Assembly: GCF_009834915.1 (NCBI RefSeq)
Contig: NZ_WVHS01000003.1
Coordinates: 839,988-903,987 of the forward strand
Reading direction: 5' to 3'
DNA: 64,000 nucleotides
Source: Hufsiella ginkgonis
Lineage (GTDB): Bacteria > Bacteroidota > Bacteroidia > Sphingobacteriales > Sphingobacteriaceae
The notes beneath the pieces were generated by a model, which made no database searches, was not told the DNA's origin, and saw only the letters and a list, made by a program, of their open reading frames with translations. Position 1 is the stretch's first letter. Each line of letters starts with the position of its first letter. Positions 18,303-28,241 of the stretch are shown one piece after another. A program made the translations under genes and the position numbers.

Positions 18303-19526
18303 ATGGACTACACAGCAGCGCTTGCAAAAGTTAAAGAGCACGTATCAGCCTTCTTTGATTCACATAAGAACGGTGAGCTCGATTATCATAACCAGGTACA
18401 TACCGAAGCTGTAGTTGAGGCGGCGGCGCAGATCGCAAACCATTACCAGCTCGACGGGCGCGACTTCTTCGTAGTGAACGCGGCCGCGTGGTTTCACGAT
18501 ATCGGTTATTACATTGATTTCGTGAACCACGAAACGGTAGGAGCACAGGAAGCCGTTAAATTCCTCGCATCAATTAACATCGACGAAGAAACGGCGCAGG
18601 CGGTGGCCGATTGTGTGGTCGCTACCTCTATGCCCCAACGTCCTGGCGGCCTGCTGCAGCAGATCGTTTGCGATGCCGACTTCTATCACCTCGGCACCGA
18701 CCACTTTAAAGAAAATAACCGAAATGTACGTAAAGAATTTGGCGTGTTGTGGAAGGAGAAACCCGGCAAATCCGCCTGGCGCGAAAAGACCATCCTGCTC
18801 CTGGAAAAGCACCGGTATTTTACGGAATACTGCCAGTTGCTGCTGAATGATAAGAAGCAGGAAAACCTGGATTGGCTGCTTTCGCGAAGAAAAACAGAAC
18901 CTGAGGCGACCGCCGCGCCGAAGGAACTGATAACCGCTGCGCCGCCGCCGGTAACCGAAGATCCGTCATCGGGTAAAAAGGGCAGGAAAGACCGGCCCGA
19001 GCGCGGCGTAGAGACCATGTTCAGGATCAGTTCGGCCAACCACCAACGGCTCAGCGACATGGCCGATAACAAAGCTAACCTGCTGATCACGGTCAATGCG
19101 ATCATTTTATCGGCTATTCTAAGCTTGCTGCTCAGGAGGTTAGAGGATTACTACTACCTCTCGATCCCTACCGTGATCATCCTCACCGTGTCGGTACTCA
19201 CCGTGGTTTACGCGATCCTGGCTACCAGGCCGTCGATCCCCGGTGGGACGTTTACGCCCGAAGACCTCACTGCACGCCGGGTGAACCTGCTGTTCTTCGG
19301 TAACTTCTACAAAATGGGATACGAGGATTTCGCCGGTGGAATGGAAGCCATGATGGAAGATAAAGAGTTCCTCTATGGAAGCCTTATCCGCGACCTGTAT
19401 TCGCAGGGTATCGTGCTGGGCAAAAAATACCGGCTTCTGCGTATCGCCTACAGCATTTTTATGTTCGGCATCGTCGTTGCCGTGATTGCCTTTATTATTG
19501 CCACGTTAATTCATGGAAAAGATTGA
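18303..19526 (+). CDS. HD-domain phosphohydrolase fused to a PycTM (Pycsar effector-type) membrane domain
   Basis: The protein has 407 residues from the ATG at 18303; the frame is open to 18189 but that part is low-quality leader. Residues 1-190 are an HD domain with H-HD-D ligands (YHNQVHTE, WFHDIGY with H65/D66, VCDADFYH), a fold that hydrolyses nucleotides or cyclic dinucleotides using metal. A charged linker rich in Ala, Pro and Lys spans about 200-235. Residues 239-407 match the PycTM family: SDMADNKANLLITVNAIILS followed by membrane helices at about 255-273, 280-305 and 380-402. In Pycsar defence the stand-alone PycTM is opened by cCMP or cUMP and damages the membrane. No pyrimidine cyclase gene is recognisable nearby. 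Its end overlaps the polyphosphate kinase start by 14 bases, so translation is probably coupled. Confidence 0.85.
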   Translation: MDYTAALAKVKEHVSAFFDSHKNGELDYHNQVHTEAVVEAAAQIANHYQLDGRDFFVVNAAAWFHDIGYYIDFVNHETVGAQEAVKFLASINIDEETAQAVADCVVATSMPQRPGGLLQQIVCDADFYHLGTDHFKENNRNVRKEFGVLWKEKPGKSAWREKTILLLEKHRYFTEYCQLLLNDKKQENLDWLLSRRKTEPEATAAPKELITAAPPPVTEDPSSGKKGRKDRPERGVETMFRISSANHQRLSDMADNKANLLITVNAIILSAILSLLLRRLEDYYYLSIPTVIILTVSVLTVVYAILATRPSIPGGTFTPEDLTARRVNLLFFGNFYKMGYEDFAGGMEAMMEDKEFLYGSLIRDLYSQGIVLGKKYRLLRIAYSIFMFGIVVAVIAFIIATLIHGKD

Positions 19527-22500
19527 TCCTAAGGCGGTTGAGGCAGTGAATTACGCCTTCTTTAACCGCGATCTCAGCTGGCTTTCGTTTAATGAGCGGG
19601 TGCTGCTGGAAGCTGCCCGTCCACAGGTGCCGGTACTGGAACGCATCAAGTTCCTTTCGATCTACTCGTCTAACCTCGATGAGTTTTATCGTGTGCGCGT
19701 ACCCTCGCTCACCGCGCTCAAAAAAGTAAAGCTCGGCGAAAGCGCGTTGCCCGAAACAGATGTCGACCCTAAAGGCGTACTGGCAAGGGTAAAAGAAGTG
19801 ACCGGCAGGCAGCAATCGCTGTTTGGAACTATCATCAGGGAACAGATATTGCCTTTGTTAAAGGCCGCCGACATTCATTTGTTATATAACGAAGCGTTTG
19901 ATGCTGACACGGAGGCGGCGGCGACCCGCTATTTTTTTTCTACGGCCCTGGCTTTTATGCGCCCGGTAGCGCTCACCGCGGACACCTCGTTCTTCCCGGA
20001 AAATAACCAGCTCTATTTACTCAACGTGCTTGGTACCGGGGCCGACGAAGAGGAACTTGTGCTGCTTAATATTCCCGCCAACCTGCCCAGGTTTCATTCC
20101 TTTGGCGGAACGGGACAGCGCGTGGTGGTTTTCCTCGATGATGTTATCAAGGCGAACCTCGCTTTCCTGTTCCCGGGGAAAGAGCTGCTCGGCAGCTACA
20201 GCATTAAAGTGACCCGTGACGCGGAATTGGAGCTGAAAGACGAATATGAAGGCGACATCGCCGATAAAATAGAGAAGCAACTGGCCAAACGTGATTATGG
20301 CCTGGCTACCCGCGTGTTATATGATGCGAAAATTCCGGTGCTAATTCTCGAACGGTTTTCACGCTTCCTTAACCTCGGCAGTGCCGGGATGGTAGAGGGG
20401 GGCCGTTACCATAATTTAAAGGACCTGACAAGCTTCCCGGTAAACCGGGCGGACCTGTCGGAACCGTCCTGGCCTGCGTCGCCACCCGCAACGGAACCGG
20501 GCGTTCCGCTTCTTGAACAGGTAGCGAAGAATGACCTGGTGGTCCATACCCCTTACCAATCTTACGAAACGGTACTCAGGTTCTTCAATGAAGCCGCCAC
20601 AGACCCTGCCGCGGAAGAGATCTATGTAACCCTTTACCGCGTGGCGAGCGATTCGCAGATCGTGCACTCCCTGATCACCGCGGCGATGAACGGGAAAAAA
20701 GTGACCGTTTTTATCGAGCTGAAGGCACGTTTCGACGAAGCAAACAACCTGAAATGGGCCAGGCGGCTGAAAAGTGCCGGCGTAAAGATCATTTACAGCA
20801 TCTCATCGCTGAAAGTACACGCTAAGATCGCGCTGGTAAAACGCAGACGGGGGGAACGGATGCAGTACCTCGGGCTATTCTCCACCGGAAACCTGAACGA
20901 AAGTACGGCCCGGTTTTATACCGATCACATCCTCCTTACCGCACATAAAGAGATGCTCCGCGAAGTAGAGCTTCTTTTTATTTTCCTCGGGAAGCGCAGG
21001 AAGCCGCCAAATCCCGGTAAGATCGCCTTTAAGGAGCTGCTGGTAGCCGGCTTTAACCTTCCTCAGCGTTTTACCGCCCTCATCGACCGCGAGATCGCGG
21101 CGGCCCGGTCGGGCAACCCCTCCGGCATTACCCTGAAGATGAACAACCTGGAAGAGCAGGCACTGATCGGGAAGCTATATGAAGCCTCTAACGCAGGCGT
21201 ACGGGTGAACCTGGTGATGCGCGGCATTTGTTGTCTCATTCCGGGTGTGAAGGGCATGAGCGCCAACATTACCGTAAAACGGATAGTAGACCGCTACCTG
21301 GAACATGGCCGGATCTTTATCTTTGAGAACGGCGGCGCGCCCCTGGTTTTTATGGGCTCTGCCGACTGGATGATCCGGAACATTCACCGCCGCATTGAGG
21401 TATGTTTCCCCGTATACGATCCCTCCATCAGGCAACAGGTACTCGACATGGTAGCGCTGCAATGGGCGGATAATACCCAGGCGGTGCTGCTGGATGAAGA
21501 TCTCCAAAATGTGCTGCCCGAAGTGTCGGCACCCGCTGTCCGCTCACAGGAGGCGATCTATAAAATGCTGCTGATGGTGCTGGTGTTCCTCTGTTGCGGT
21601 CCCGGGCTGCGTGCGCAGGATAGCCCGGTTTATCGCATGGTCCTGATCGGCAATGCCGGAAGCGTGAACGCAGTGCAGCAGCAGGTGATAAAGCATGCCG
21701 CGGCGAACGTGCTTCCAAATAGCACATCGGTACTATATCTTGGCGATAACGTTTATCCGCGCGGCGTCGCCCTTCCGGGGCAACCCGGTGAAAAGGAGAC
21801 GCACGAGGTATTGATATCGCAGTTTGCACCGATGCGTAAAGCAAATGCGCCTGTTTTTTTTATCGCCGGTGAGCATGATTGGGACAACGCCGGGCCGCTG
21901 GGCCTGCAAAAGGTGCAGCAGCAATGGCAGTTCCTGGCCGACCGGCAGGATAACGGGCTGCGCATGATACCGGCTAACGGCTGCCCGGATCCCGTAGAGA
22001 TCGCAGTAACCGACCAGCTAACTATCATCGCGTTCGATAGTGAATGGTGGCTCCATACTTTTCCCGCAGGCAATGCCGAGAATGAATGCAGTTGCAGGAC
22101 CAGGAACGACGTGACCGCGCAATTGGAGGAACTGCTTTATAAAAACAGGTTCAAGGTGGTGATGCTGGCCTCGCACCACCCGTTTAAAACATATGGACGG
22201 CATGGGAGCAGCTTCTCGCTGGCTTCTCTTTTTGCCTCGCCGCAGGATGCCGGGCACCCCCTGTACAAAGCGATGACCACAAAATTGGGTAAGCTGCTGG
22301 AAGGCTACCCGAATGTTGTGCAGGTATCCGCTCATGACCACGGGCAGCAACTGATCGGGACTAAGACATTACAGGTGGTAACCGGCGGCGGCGCCGCGGA
22401 AGGCCGGGTAAAGAAAGGCAAAAATACCCTGTTTGCCGATAATAGCGCCGGCTACGTGACCATAGACCTGTTAAAAGACCAAGCCCTGAGATTTAACTTT

Positions 22501-25080
22501 TACGCGCTGGGCAGCAATGGCATAGTAAGCGTATTCTCCTATAAAAAGCCGTTCGGGCAGGTGGATTACCGGCAGGAAGCCGGGTATACGGCAATCACCG
22601 CTGATAGCCTGGTGCGTGCGGTTCATCCTGCTTATAACGACGTTAGCGGTCTGCACCGTGCCATATTTGGCGAGAACTACCGGGAAGAGTGGGCTGCCCC
22701 GACCCGGTTCCCCGTGATCCATATTTCGAAAATACACGGCGGGTTAAAGCCGCTGAGCCGCGGAGGGGGATTTCAGTCCAAATCGCTGCGGCTGGCTGAC
22801 CCTACCGGGAAAGAATGGGTGATCAGGACCGTAGAGAAGAGCGCTGAAATGCTGCTGCCGGAGCCGTTGCGCGAGACATTTGCGCGCGACGTGTTCGACG
22901 ATGCGATGAGCGCCCAGCATCCGTTCTCGGCGCTGGTGGTTCCGCCGATCGCGGATGCGGCGCACGTGAAACATGCTAACCCGGTGATCGGCGTGATCGC
23001 CCCCGATCCTAACCTGGGCGTATACGAGAAGGCGTTTGCGAATACCGTCTGCCTGCTGGAGGAGCGTGAGCCCGCCGGCGACTCAGACAACTCTTTGAAA
23101 ATGCTCGCCAACCTCCGGAAAGACAATGACAACAGTTACCTGGCCGGGGAGTTCCTGCGGGCGCGGCTGCTCGACCTGTTGATAGGCGACTGGGACCGCC
23201 ACGAGGACCAGTGGCGCTGGCGCGACGTAAAGGACGGCAGCGGTAAGCTATATGCGCCAGTGCCCCGCGACCGCGACCAGGCGTTGTACCTGAACGAGGG
23301 GCTGGTGCCCTGGATCACCGCCCGCAGCTGGATCTACCCGACTTTGCAGGGTTTTGGCGAAGAGATCCCGAGCCCGAGGTTTTCGCTGGTTAAAACAAGG
23401 TTCCTGAACGCACACCCGGCCGCCCAGCTGAGTCACGAGACCTGGGTACGCATCACCCGGGAGTTTATTGCCGCCGTAAGCGACGAGGTGCTTGCCGCAG
23501 GCATCGCACGCTTACCGGCGTCGACCACGCCAGAAAGGCGTAAGGACCTGTTAAATAAGCTGATCGCCCGCCGTGCCCGGATTCCCGGAGCCATGGAAGA
23601 TTATTACCGGCTGGTAAATAAAGTGGTCGATATCCGCGCAAGCGATAAGAACGAGCGGCTAACGATAACCGATGCCGGGGATGGCGGAGTAACGGTCGCC
23701 ATTCATAAACTGAGCAAGGAGGGCGCATTGAAGGAGGCGCTTTCTGAGAAAACTTTTGATCCCGTTATTACCCGCGAGATCCGGCTTTATACCGGCAAAG
23801 GTAACGACCAGGTAATGATTGATGACGCCGGTTCGCAGATCAGGCTGCGGGTGATAGGCGACGACGGACAAAAAACGGTAAACGTGGTAAATGCCGCTAA
23901 CAGGACCGACTTGTATACACCTGCGCAGCACCTTACCCTGCAAGGTAACAGCGGGAAGGTAAAAAAACACTTCTCGGCGGATAGTTCAAATACCGCCTTT
24001 GTGCCGGTAAACCTTTATAACATCACCATGCCGCTGTTCTCGCTGGCCATGAATGCCGACGATGGGTTGCTGCTTTCGCTGGGCTTTAAGCATACGCACC
24101 AGGAGGGATTCCGCAAATCGCCGTATGCCGCTACGCACCAGCTGATGGGGACGCATTCTTTTTCTACGCGCGCCTATAAGCTGCAATATGACGGCGAATG
24201 GATCCGCGCTGCCGGAAAAGCCGACTTTACGTTGAACGCCCGCATTAATGCTCCCGATAATACCATCAATTTCTTCGGCCGCGGCAATGAAACCCCGCTG
24301 GTAAAAGAGGGCGATTACAAACGTTTCTACCGGGCAAGGTTTGGCTATTACCGCCTCGATCCGGCGTTCCGGTGGCGGAACGGACGGGGATCCATTATCA
24401 GTGCCGGTCCGTCACTCCAGTATTACCTATTGGATAAAGACGACAACATAGGCAGATCTATCGCAGATGCGGCGACCAGGACCGGCGCCGACAGCCTGAC
24501 GATCGGGGAGAGCAAACTGCATGGCGGAGCGTCTTTTAGCTACACGTTAGATAAACGGGGCCGTTTGCCATTTACTGCCTGGGGATCCTTTTTCGACGTA
24601 AAAGTGCTCGCTTATAAAGGGCTGAGCAAGGCTGCGGATTCTTACCTTCAGCTGGTTCCGCGGCTGGCGCTCTTTAAAAGCCTCAACAACCGGGCGACGA
24701 TCGTACTCGCAGAAAGGATTGGCGGAACTGTGACTCTGGGTAAAACGGCCTTTTATCAATCGGCATTCCTGGGCGAGAACGGCAACCTGCTGGGTTACCA
24801 CCAGTATCGCTTTGCGGGACAGCACAGCCTGTATAACAACCTCGAGCTGCGTGTAAAGGCGGGTACGTTCAGCGGGTATATTTTCCCCGGGCAGTTCGGT
24901 TTTACAGGGTTTTATGATACCGGGCGTGTCTGGGAAAAAGGCGAAAAGTCCGGCGCCTGGCACCATTCCGCCGGGGGAGGGGTATTTGTGTCGCCCGCCG
25001 GGTTCGCCGTGGTGCAGCTACTGGCCGGTTATTCTAAAGAAGGATGGTATCCGTATTTTACCATGCGGTTCAGGTATTGA
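19513..25080 (+). CDS. ppk1: Polyphosphate kinase 1 fused in frame to a signal peptide, metallophosphatase, kinase-like domain and outer-membrane barrel
   Basis: One uninterrupted frame of 1855 codons. Residues 1-684 are a full-length PPK1 with the N-terminal helical domain (FFNRDLSWLSFNERVLLEA) and both catalytic histidines, H436 (SLKVHAKIA) and H598 (LEHGRIFIFEN); PPK1 makes polyphosphate from ATP in the cytoplasm. Residues 685-702 (MLLMVLVFLCCGPGLRAQ) are a typical signal peptide. Residues of about 705-1020 are a calcineurin-like phosphatase: GDN 744-746, GEHD 786-789, SHHPF, AHDH 940-943. Residues of about 1030-1300 repeat the kinase-like motifs of the 10975 gene, including GDWDRHEDQW at 1225-1234. 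The rest is a beta-barrel ending MRFRY. Cytoplasmic and envelope parts in one chain are not expected; a lost stop codon or a second start at 21565 is likely. Confidence 0.82.
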   Translation: MEKIDPKAVEAVNYAFFNRDLSWLSFNERVLLEAARPQVPVLERIKFLSIYSSNLDEFYRVRVPSLTALKKVKLGESALPETDVDPKGVLARVKEVTGRQQSLFGTIIREQILPLLKAADIHLLYNEAFDADTEAAATRYFFSTALAFMRPVALTADTSFFPENNQLYLLNVLGTGADEEELVLLNIPANLPRFHSFGGTGQRVVVFLDDVIKANLAFLFPGKELLGSYSIKVTRDAELELKDEYEGDIADKIEKQLAKRDYGLATRVLYDAKIPVLILERFSRFLNLGSAGMVEGGRYHNLKDLTSFPVNRADLSEPSWPASPPATEPGVPLLEQVAKNDLVVHTPYQSYETVLRFFNEAATDPAAEEIYVTLYRVASDSQIVHSLITAAMNGKKVTVFIELKARFDEANNLKWARRLKSAGVKIIYSISSLKVHAKIALVKRRRGERMQYLGLFSTGNLNESTARFYTDHILLTAHKEMLREVELLFIFLGKRRKPPNPGKIAFKELLVAGFNLPQRFTALIDREIAAARSGNPSGITLKMNNLEEQALIGKLYEASNAGVRVNLVMRGICCLIPGVKGMSANITVKRIVDRYLEHGRIFIFENGGAPLVFMGSADWMIRNIHRRIEVCFPVYDPSIRQQVLDMVALQWADNTQAVLLDEDLQNVLPEVSAPAVRSQEAIYKMLLMVLVFLCCGPGLRAQDSPVYRMVLIGNAGSVNAVQQQVIKHAAANVLPNSTSVLYLGDNVYPRGVALPGQPGEKETHEVLISQFAPMRKANAPVFFIAGEHDWDNAGPLGLQKVQQQWQFLADRQDNGLRMIPANGCPDPVEIAVTDQLTIIAFDSEWWLHTFPAGNAENECSCRTRNDVTAQLEELLYKNRFKVVMLASHHPFKTYGRHGSSFSLASLFASPQDAGHPLYKAMTTKLGKLLEGYPNVVQVSAHDHGQQLIGTKTLQVVTGGGAAEGRVKKGKNTLFADNSAGYVTIDLLKDQALRFNFYALGSNGIVSVFSYKKPFGQVDYRQEAGYTAITADSLVRAVHPAYNDVSGLHRAIFGENYREEWAAPTRFPVIHISKIHGGLKPLSRGGGFQSKSLRLADPTGKEWVIRTVEKSAEMLLPEPLRETFARDVFDDAMSAQHPFSALVVPPIADAAHVKHANPVIGVIAPDPNLGVYEKAFANTVCLLEEREPAGDSDNSLKMLANLRKDNDNSYLAGEFLRARLLDLLIGDWDRHEDQWRWRDVKDGSGKLYAPVPRDRDQALYLNEGLVPWITARSWIYPTLQGFGEEIPSPRFSLVKTRFLNAHPAAQLSHETWVRITREFIAAVSDEVLAAGIARLPASTTPERRKDLLNKLIARRARIPGAMEDYYRLVNKVVDIRASDKNERLTITDAGDGGVTVAIHKLSKEGALKEALSEKTFDPVITREIRLYTGKGNDQVMIDDAGSQIRLRVIGDDGQKTVNVVNAANRTDLYTPAQHLTLQGNSGKVKKHFSADSSNTAFVPVNLYNITMPLFSLAMNADDGLLLSLGFKHTHQEGFRKSPYAATHQLMGTHSFSTRAYKLQYDGEWIRAAGKADFTLNARINAPDNTINFFGRGNETPLVKEGDYKRFYRARFGYYRLDPAFRWRNGRGSIISAGPSLQYYLLDKDDNIGRSIADAATRTGADSLTIGESKLHGGASFSYTLDKRGRLPFTAWGSFFDVKVLAYKGLSKAADSYLQLVPRLALFKSLNNRATIVLAERIGGTVTLGKTAFYQSAFLGENGNLLGYHQYRFAGQHSLYNNLELRVKAGTFSGYIFPGQFGFTGFYDTGRVWEKGEKSGAWHHSAGGGVFVSPAGFAVVQLLAGYSKEGWYPYFTMRFRY
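21565..25080 (+). other. Probable independent cistron inside the fused frame: exported metallophosphatase / kinase-like / beta-barrel protein
   Basis: An ATG at 21565 (codon 685 of the fused frame) begins a standard signal peptide and would give an 1171-residue protein. It is preceded by ACAGGAGG at 21546-21553 and an A-rich TATAAA just before the ATG, either of which could serve initiation. The architecture of phosphatase, kinase-like domain and barrel is complete without the PPK part. In this reading the upstream ppk1 has lost its stop codon or reads through, and signal peptidase would separate the products of any fused chain. Which form exists in the cell cannot be told from sequence. Confidence 0.55.
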
Positions 25081-25244
25081 AGATCACCCGGTTATTCGGA
25101 CGATCCATTTATTATATTCGGTATAAAATCAATATCGCTTTTAATTAAAATGCCTATCTCGGTTTAACCGGAAGAATGAATGCCACCGGGCAATCTCATA
25201 GACACTCCTGGTAACAGCCGTTTTAGCGTTAAATTTTTATTTCT

Positions 25245-25658
25245 ATGTTACCTGGTAATATCGACCCTGGGCTGCAGATCACACTTTATGTGCTGGCATA
25301 TATCATTGGCGCGTGGATTACTTCAGTGATCGTTATCAGGGCTACCCGCAAGCGAAACAAGTATGTGGCGATCACCATCCGTTCATTTTGTTATGCGTTC
25401 ATTTTTGGCCCTGGACTGATCGTAACGGGTAACGCCGACCTCGACCTGCCGGTACCCGCGCCAATTCCCCTGGCCGTCGCGTTGATGTACCGGCTTAACC
25501 CGGATGACGCGTTCGGTAATATTGGGTACGGTATTGTCTGGTGGATCATTATATTTTCTTATATGCTGATAAGGTACTGGATAGCGGGCCGGAAACCCGG
25601 GAAAGCAGCGCCGGCAGGTGCCGCACACGTGGCAGAAAGCAGGGAACCAACAGCATGA
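25245..25658 (+). CDS. Small integral membrane protein of unknown function
   Basis: The protein has 137 residues with three to four predicted membrane helices: LQITLYVLAYIIGAWITSVI, a second around SFCYAFIFGPGLIV, and GIVWWIIIFSYMLIRYW near the C-terminus. A short basic, Ala/Pro-rich tail follows (residues 115-137). It is not a family I recognise. The ATG follows an AT-rich leader (GTTAAATTTTTATTTCT). It is flanked by the large ppk1 frame (165 bases before) and cydA (149 bases after), on the same strand. Confidence 0.65.
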   Translation: MLPGNIDPGLQITLYVLAYIIGAWITSVIVIRATRKRNKYVAITIRSFCYAFIFGPGLIVTGNADLDLPVPAPIPLAVALMYRLNPDDAFGNIGYGIVWWIIIFSYMLIRYWIAGRKPGKAAPAGAAHVAESREPTA

Positions 25659-25703
25659 ATATCGGTGCGGGCAGTCAGTAAGATCGCGGAAAAAAAACTT
25701 TAT

Positions 25704-25720
25704 TTTAGAAATGATCTAAA
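25704..25720 (+). promoter_or_regulatory. 17-bp operator-like palindrome TTTAGA-N5-TCTAAA upstream of cydA
   Basis: The arms are perfect six-base inverted repeats around the spacer AATGA. The same arms and the same five-base spacer occur at 34722-34738, with near matches at 34778-34794 and 34838-34854. It ends 86 bases before the cydA ATG and lies upstream of a TAACTTTA promoter-like box at about 25767. The TTAG...CTAA shape resembles sites of metal-dependent DtxR/MntR-type repressors, but the regulator is unknown. Confidence 0.6.
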
Positions 25721-25806
25721 CTGTAAGTGGTCTTGCCTTTTTCCGCAATTTACCTCACCAGTACGTAACTTTACCGCTACAATCACCGTGCTTAATCCCA
25801 GCCGTC

Positions 25807-27186
25807 ATGGAAGTAGAGATCCTCGCCCGCGTCCAGTTCGCTTTTACCATCGCCTTTCATTATATCTATCCGCCGCTTAGTATCGGGCTAGGGCTGGTTA
25901 TGGTGGCTATGGAAGGTTTGTACCTAAAAACAGGGAATGTGCTGTACGAAAAGATGACGCGTTTTTATACCAGGATCTTTGCGCTCATTTTCGGTATCGG
26001 GGTGGCCACCGGCATCGTAATGGAATTCGAGTTCGGCACCAACTGGGCGACCTATTCGCGGTACGTAGGCGATGTATTCGGCTCCGCGCTGGCAGCGGAA
26101 GGGATCTTCGCCTTTGCGCTCGAGTCGGGCTTCCTGGGCGTGCTGCTGTTTGGCTGGAACAAGGTGAGCCCGCGCGTACATTTCTTTTCTACCGTGATGG
26201 TGACGCTGGGCTCCATGTTTTCGGCGATCTGGATAGTGGTGGCCAACTCATGGCAGCAAACACCTGCGGGCTACCACATTGTGGGAACCGGGCTGAATGC
26301 ACGTGCCGAGATCACCGATTTCTGGGCGATGGTATTTAACCCTTCGTCTGTGGACCGGGTGATCCATGTATGGATAGGCTCTTTTCTTGCCGGCGCTTTC
26401 CTGGTGCTAAGCATCAGTGCGTATTATATCCTTAAAGGGAAGTTCCAGGATTTCGCGCGTGCGTCTTTTAAGATCGCGCTGGTGCTGGCTACGGTTTCGG
26501 GACTGGCACAGTTATTTGCCGGTCATCGCTCCGCGGATATCGTGGCAAAATACCAGCCCGCCAAGCTTGCCGCGCTGGAAGGCCATTTCGACAGCCTCGG
26601 GACGGGCGATATGTACCTGGTGGGCTACATCGATAAGAAGGCACAGAAAACACATGGGATCCGTATTCCCGGCGGACTCAGCTTTTTAACTCACGGTGAT
26701 TTTAAGGCGCCTATACGCGGGTTAAGAAGCTTTAAGCCTGACGACAGGCCGAAAGCGCTGAACGTCACCTTCCAGAGTTATCATATCATGATCGCCTGCG
26801 GTATGGCCATGATTGCGCTCACCCTCTATGCTTGCTGGCTCTGGTACAAGAGGAAATTGTTCGACAAGCGCTGGCTGCTGTTGTTGTTCGCATGGGCGGT
26901 GATCCTGCCGCAAGTTGCCAACCAGGCAGGTTGGTACGCTGCAGAAACCGGGAGGCAGCCCTGGGTGGTATATGGCTTGCTGCGAACATCAGATGCACTT
27001 TCTAAGTCGGTTACCGCTAACCAGGTAATATTTTCGCTGGTACTGTTCAGCCTGGTGTATACTTTGCTGTTCATCCTGTTTATTTACCTGCTTAACAAAA
27101 AGATTAAACATGGCCCGTATAGTACGGGCGACATTGACCATAGCCCGCGTCATAAAACCATGGCCGGCGAATTTGAGGGGATATAA
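25807..27186 (+). CDS. cydA: Cytochrome bd ubiquinol oxidase subunit I
   Basis: The protein has 459 residues, starting [20 protein letters not shown], where the conserved His of FHYIYPPLS is a haem ligand. Nine or so membrane helices follow, with the GREL-region equivalents and [16 protein letters not shown] near residue 380. The Q-loop is short, as in non-enterobacterial bd oxidases. With CydB it oxidises quinol and reduces oxygen to water with high oxygen affinity in the inner membrane. The stop is one base before the cydB ATG, so the two form an operon. No CydX-like small subunit is visible downstream. The upstream palindrome at 25704-25720 suggests it shares a regulator with the iron-uptake genes. 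Confidence 0.96.
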   Translation: MEVEILARVQFAFTIAFHYIYPPLSIGLGLVMVAMEGLYLKTGNVLYEKMTRFYTRIFALIFGIGVATGIVMEFEFGTNWATYSRYVGDVFGSALAAEGIFAFALESGFLGVLLFGWNKVSPRVHFFSTVMVTLGSMFSAIWIVVANSWQQTPAGYHIVGTGLNARAEITDFWAMVFNPSSVDRVIHVWIGSFLAGAFLVLSISAYYILKGKFQDFARASFKIALVLATVSGLAQLFAGHRSADIVAKYQPAKLAALEGHFDSLGTGDMYLVGYIDKKAQKTHGIRIPGGLSFLTHGDFKAPIRGLRSFKPDDRPKALNVTFQSYHIMIACGMAMIALTLYACWLWYKRKLFDKRWLLLLFAWAVILPQVANQAGWYAAETGRQPWVVYGLLRTSDALSKSVTANQVIFSLVLFSLVYTLLFILFIYLLNKKIKHGPYSTGDIDHSPRHKTMAGEFEGI

Positions 27187-27187
27187 T

Positions 27188-28222
27188 ATGGAGCAGTTTT
27201 TAGGTATCGATTACGCCAGTTGGTGGTTTATGATCATCGGTGCAGTTTTTACAGGCTATGCCATCCTCGACGGGTTCGACCTGGGAGCCGGCGCGTTACA
27301 TTTGTTCTTTAATAAAGAGGAAAGCCGCCGGATCGCGCTCAATGCCATCGGCCCGGTGTGGGATGGCAACGAAGTATGGCTGGTGATAGGCGGCGGCGCT
27401 TTGTTTGCCGGCTTCCCGAAGGTATATGCGGCGGTATTTTCGGCCTTTTATGTGCCGTTTATGCTGTTTCTTACCGTGCTCATCTTCCGTGCCATCTCTA
27501 TCGAGTTTCGGAGCAAAGAGCCTATGCTGTGGTGGCGCAAAATGTGGGATGTGGCGTATTGCCTGTCGAGCTCTGCAATTGCATTCCTGCTGGGGGTGGT
27601 ATTGGGCAATATCCTGCTGGGGATCCCCGTGGACCGTGACGGCAACTTTACGGGCGATCTCCTGTATTTCCTGAACCCGTATGCGCTGATGGTAGGCATA
27701 ACTACTTTGGCGCTGTTTATGATGCACGGGGCCATTTACCTGGTAATGAAAACGGAAGACCGCCTTTATGCCAAGCTCACCATTATGGTGCGTGATACCA
27801 CGATTTTTTTCTCCATCTCTGTGCTGCTGCTCAGTTTCTATACGTTGCTGTATGTGCCGCATTTAACCAACAACATCCGGCAGAACCCGTGGATGTTCCT
27901 CATCCCCGTAATTATGGTGTTTAACATCGCCCATATTACGCGGCAGGTGGCTAAACGGAAATATTTGCTGGCGTTTATTTCGTCGTGCATTACAGTGAGC
28001 CTGCTGCTGATCATTGTAGCCATCGAGCTTTATCCCAACATGCTGATCTCCACGCTCGATCCGGCGTACAGTATTACCGTGCACAACGGGTCATCATCTT
28101 CCAAATCACTCGGAATCATGCTCACGGTGGCTGCCATCGGGGTACCGCTGGTGGTTGCCTATACCACGTTTGTGTTCTGGACTTTTAAGGGAAAGGTAAA
28201 ACTGGACGAAACGAGTTATTAG
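27188..28222 (+). CDS. cydB: Cytochrome bd ubiquinol oxidase subunit II
   Basis: The protein has 344 residues from the ATG at 27188, directly after the cydA stop; the frame is open further upstream but only inside cydA. It has the family start (WWFMIIGAVFTGYAILDGFDLGAG) and WDGNEVWLVIGGGALFAGFP, then eight to nine membrane helices. CydB pairs with CydA to build the bd oxidase. It converges with the SRPBCC gene (19 bases between stops), which probably ends the operon. Confidence 0.96.
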   Translation: MEQFLGIDYASWWFMIIGAVFTGYAILDGFDLGAGALHLFFNKEESRRIALNAIGPVWDGNEVWLVIGGGALFAGFPKVYAAVFSAFYVPFMLFLTVLIFRAISIEFRSKEPMLWWRKMWDVAYCLSSSAIAFLLGVVLGNILLGIPVDRDGNFTGDLLYFLNPYALMVGITTLALFMMHGAIYLVMKTEDRLYAKLTIMVRDTTIFFSISVLLLSFYTLLYVPHLTNNIRQNPWMFLIPVIMVFNIAHITRQVAKRKYLLAFISSCITVSLLLIIVAIELYPNMLISTLDPAYSITVHNGSSSSKSLGIMLTVAAIGVPLVVAYTTFVFWTFKGKVKLDETSY

Positions 28223-28241
28223 AACCTGCAGGGAGGGTTAG

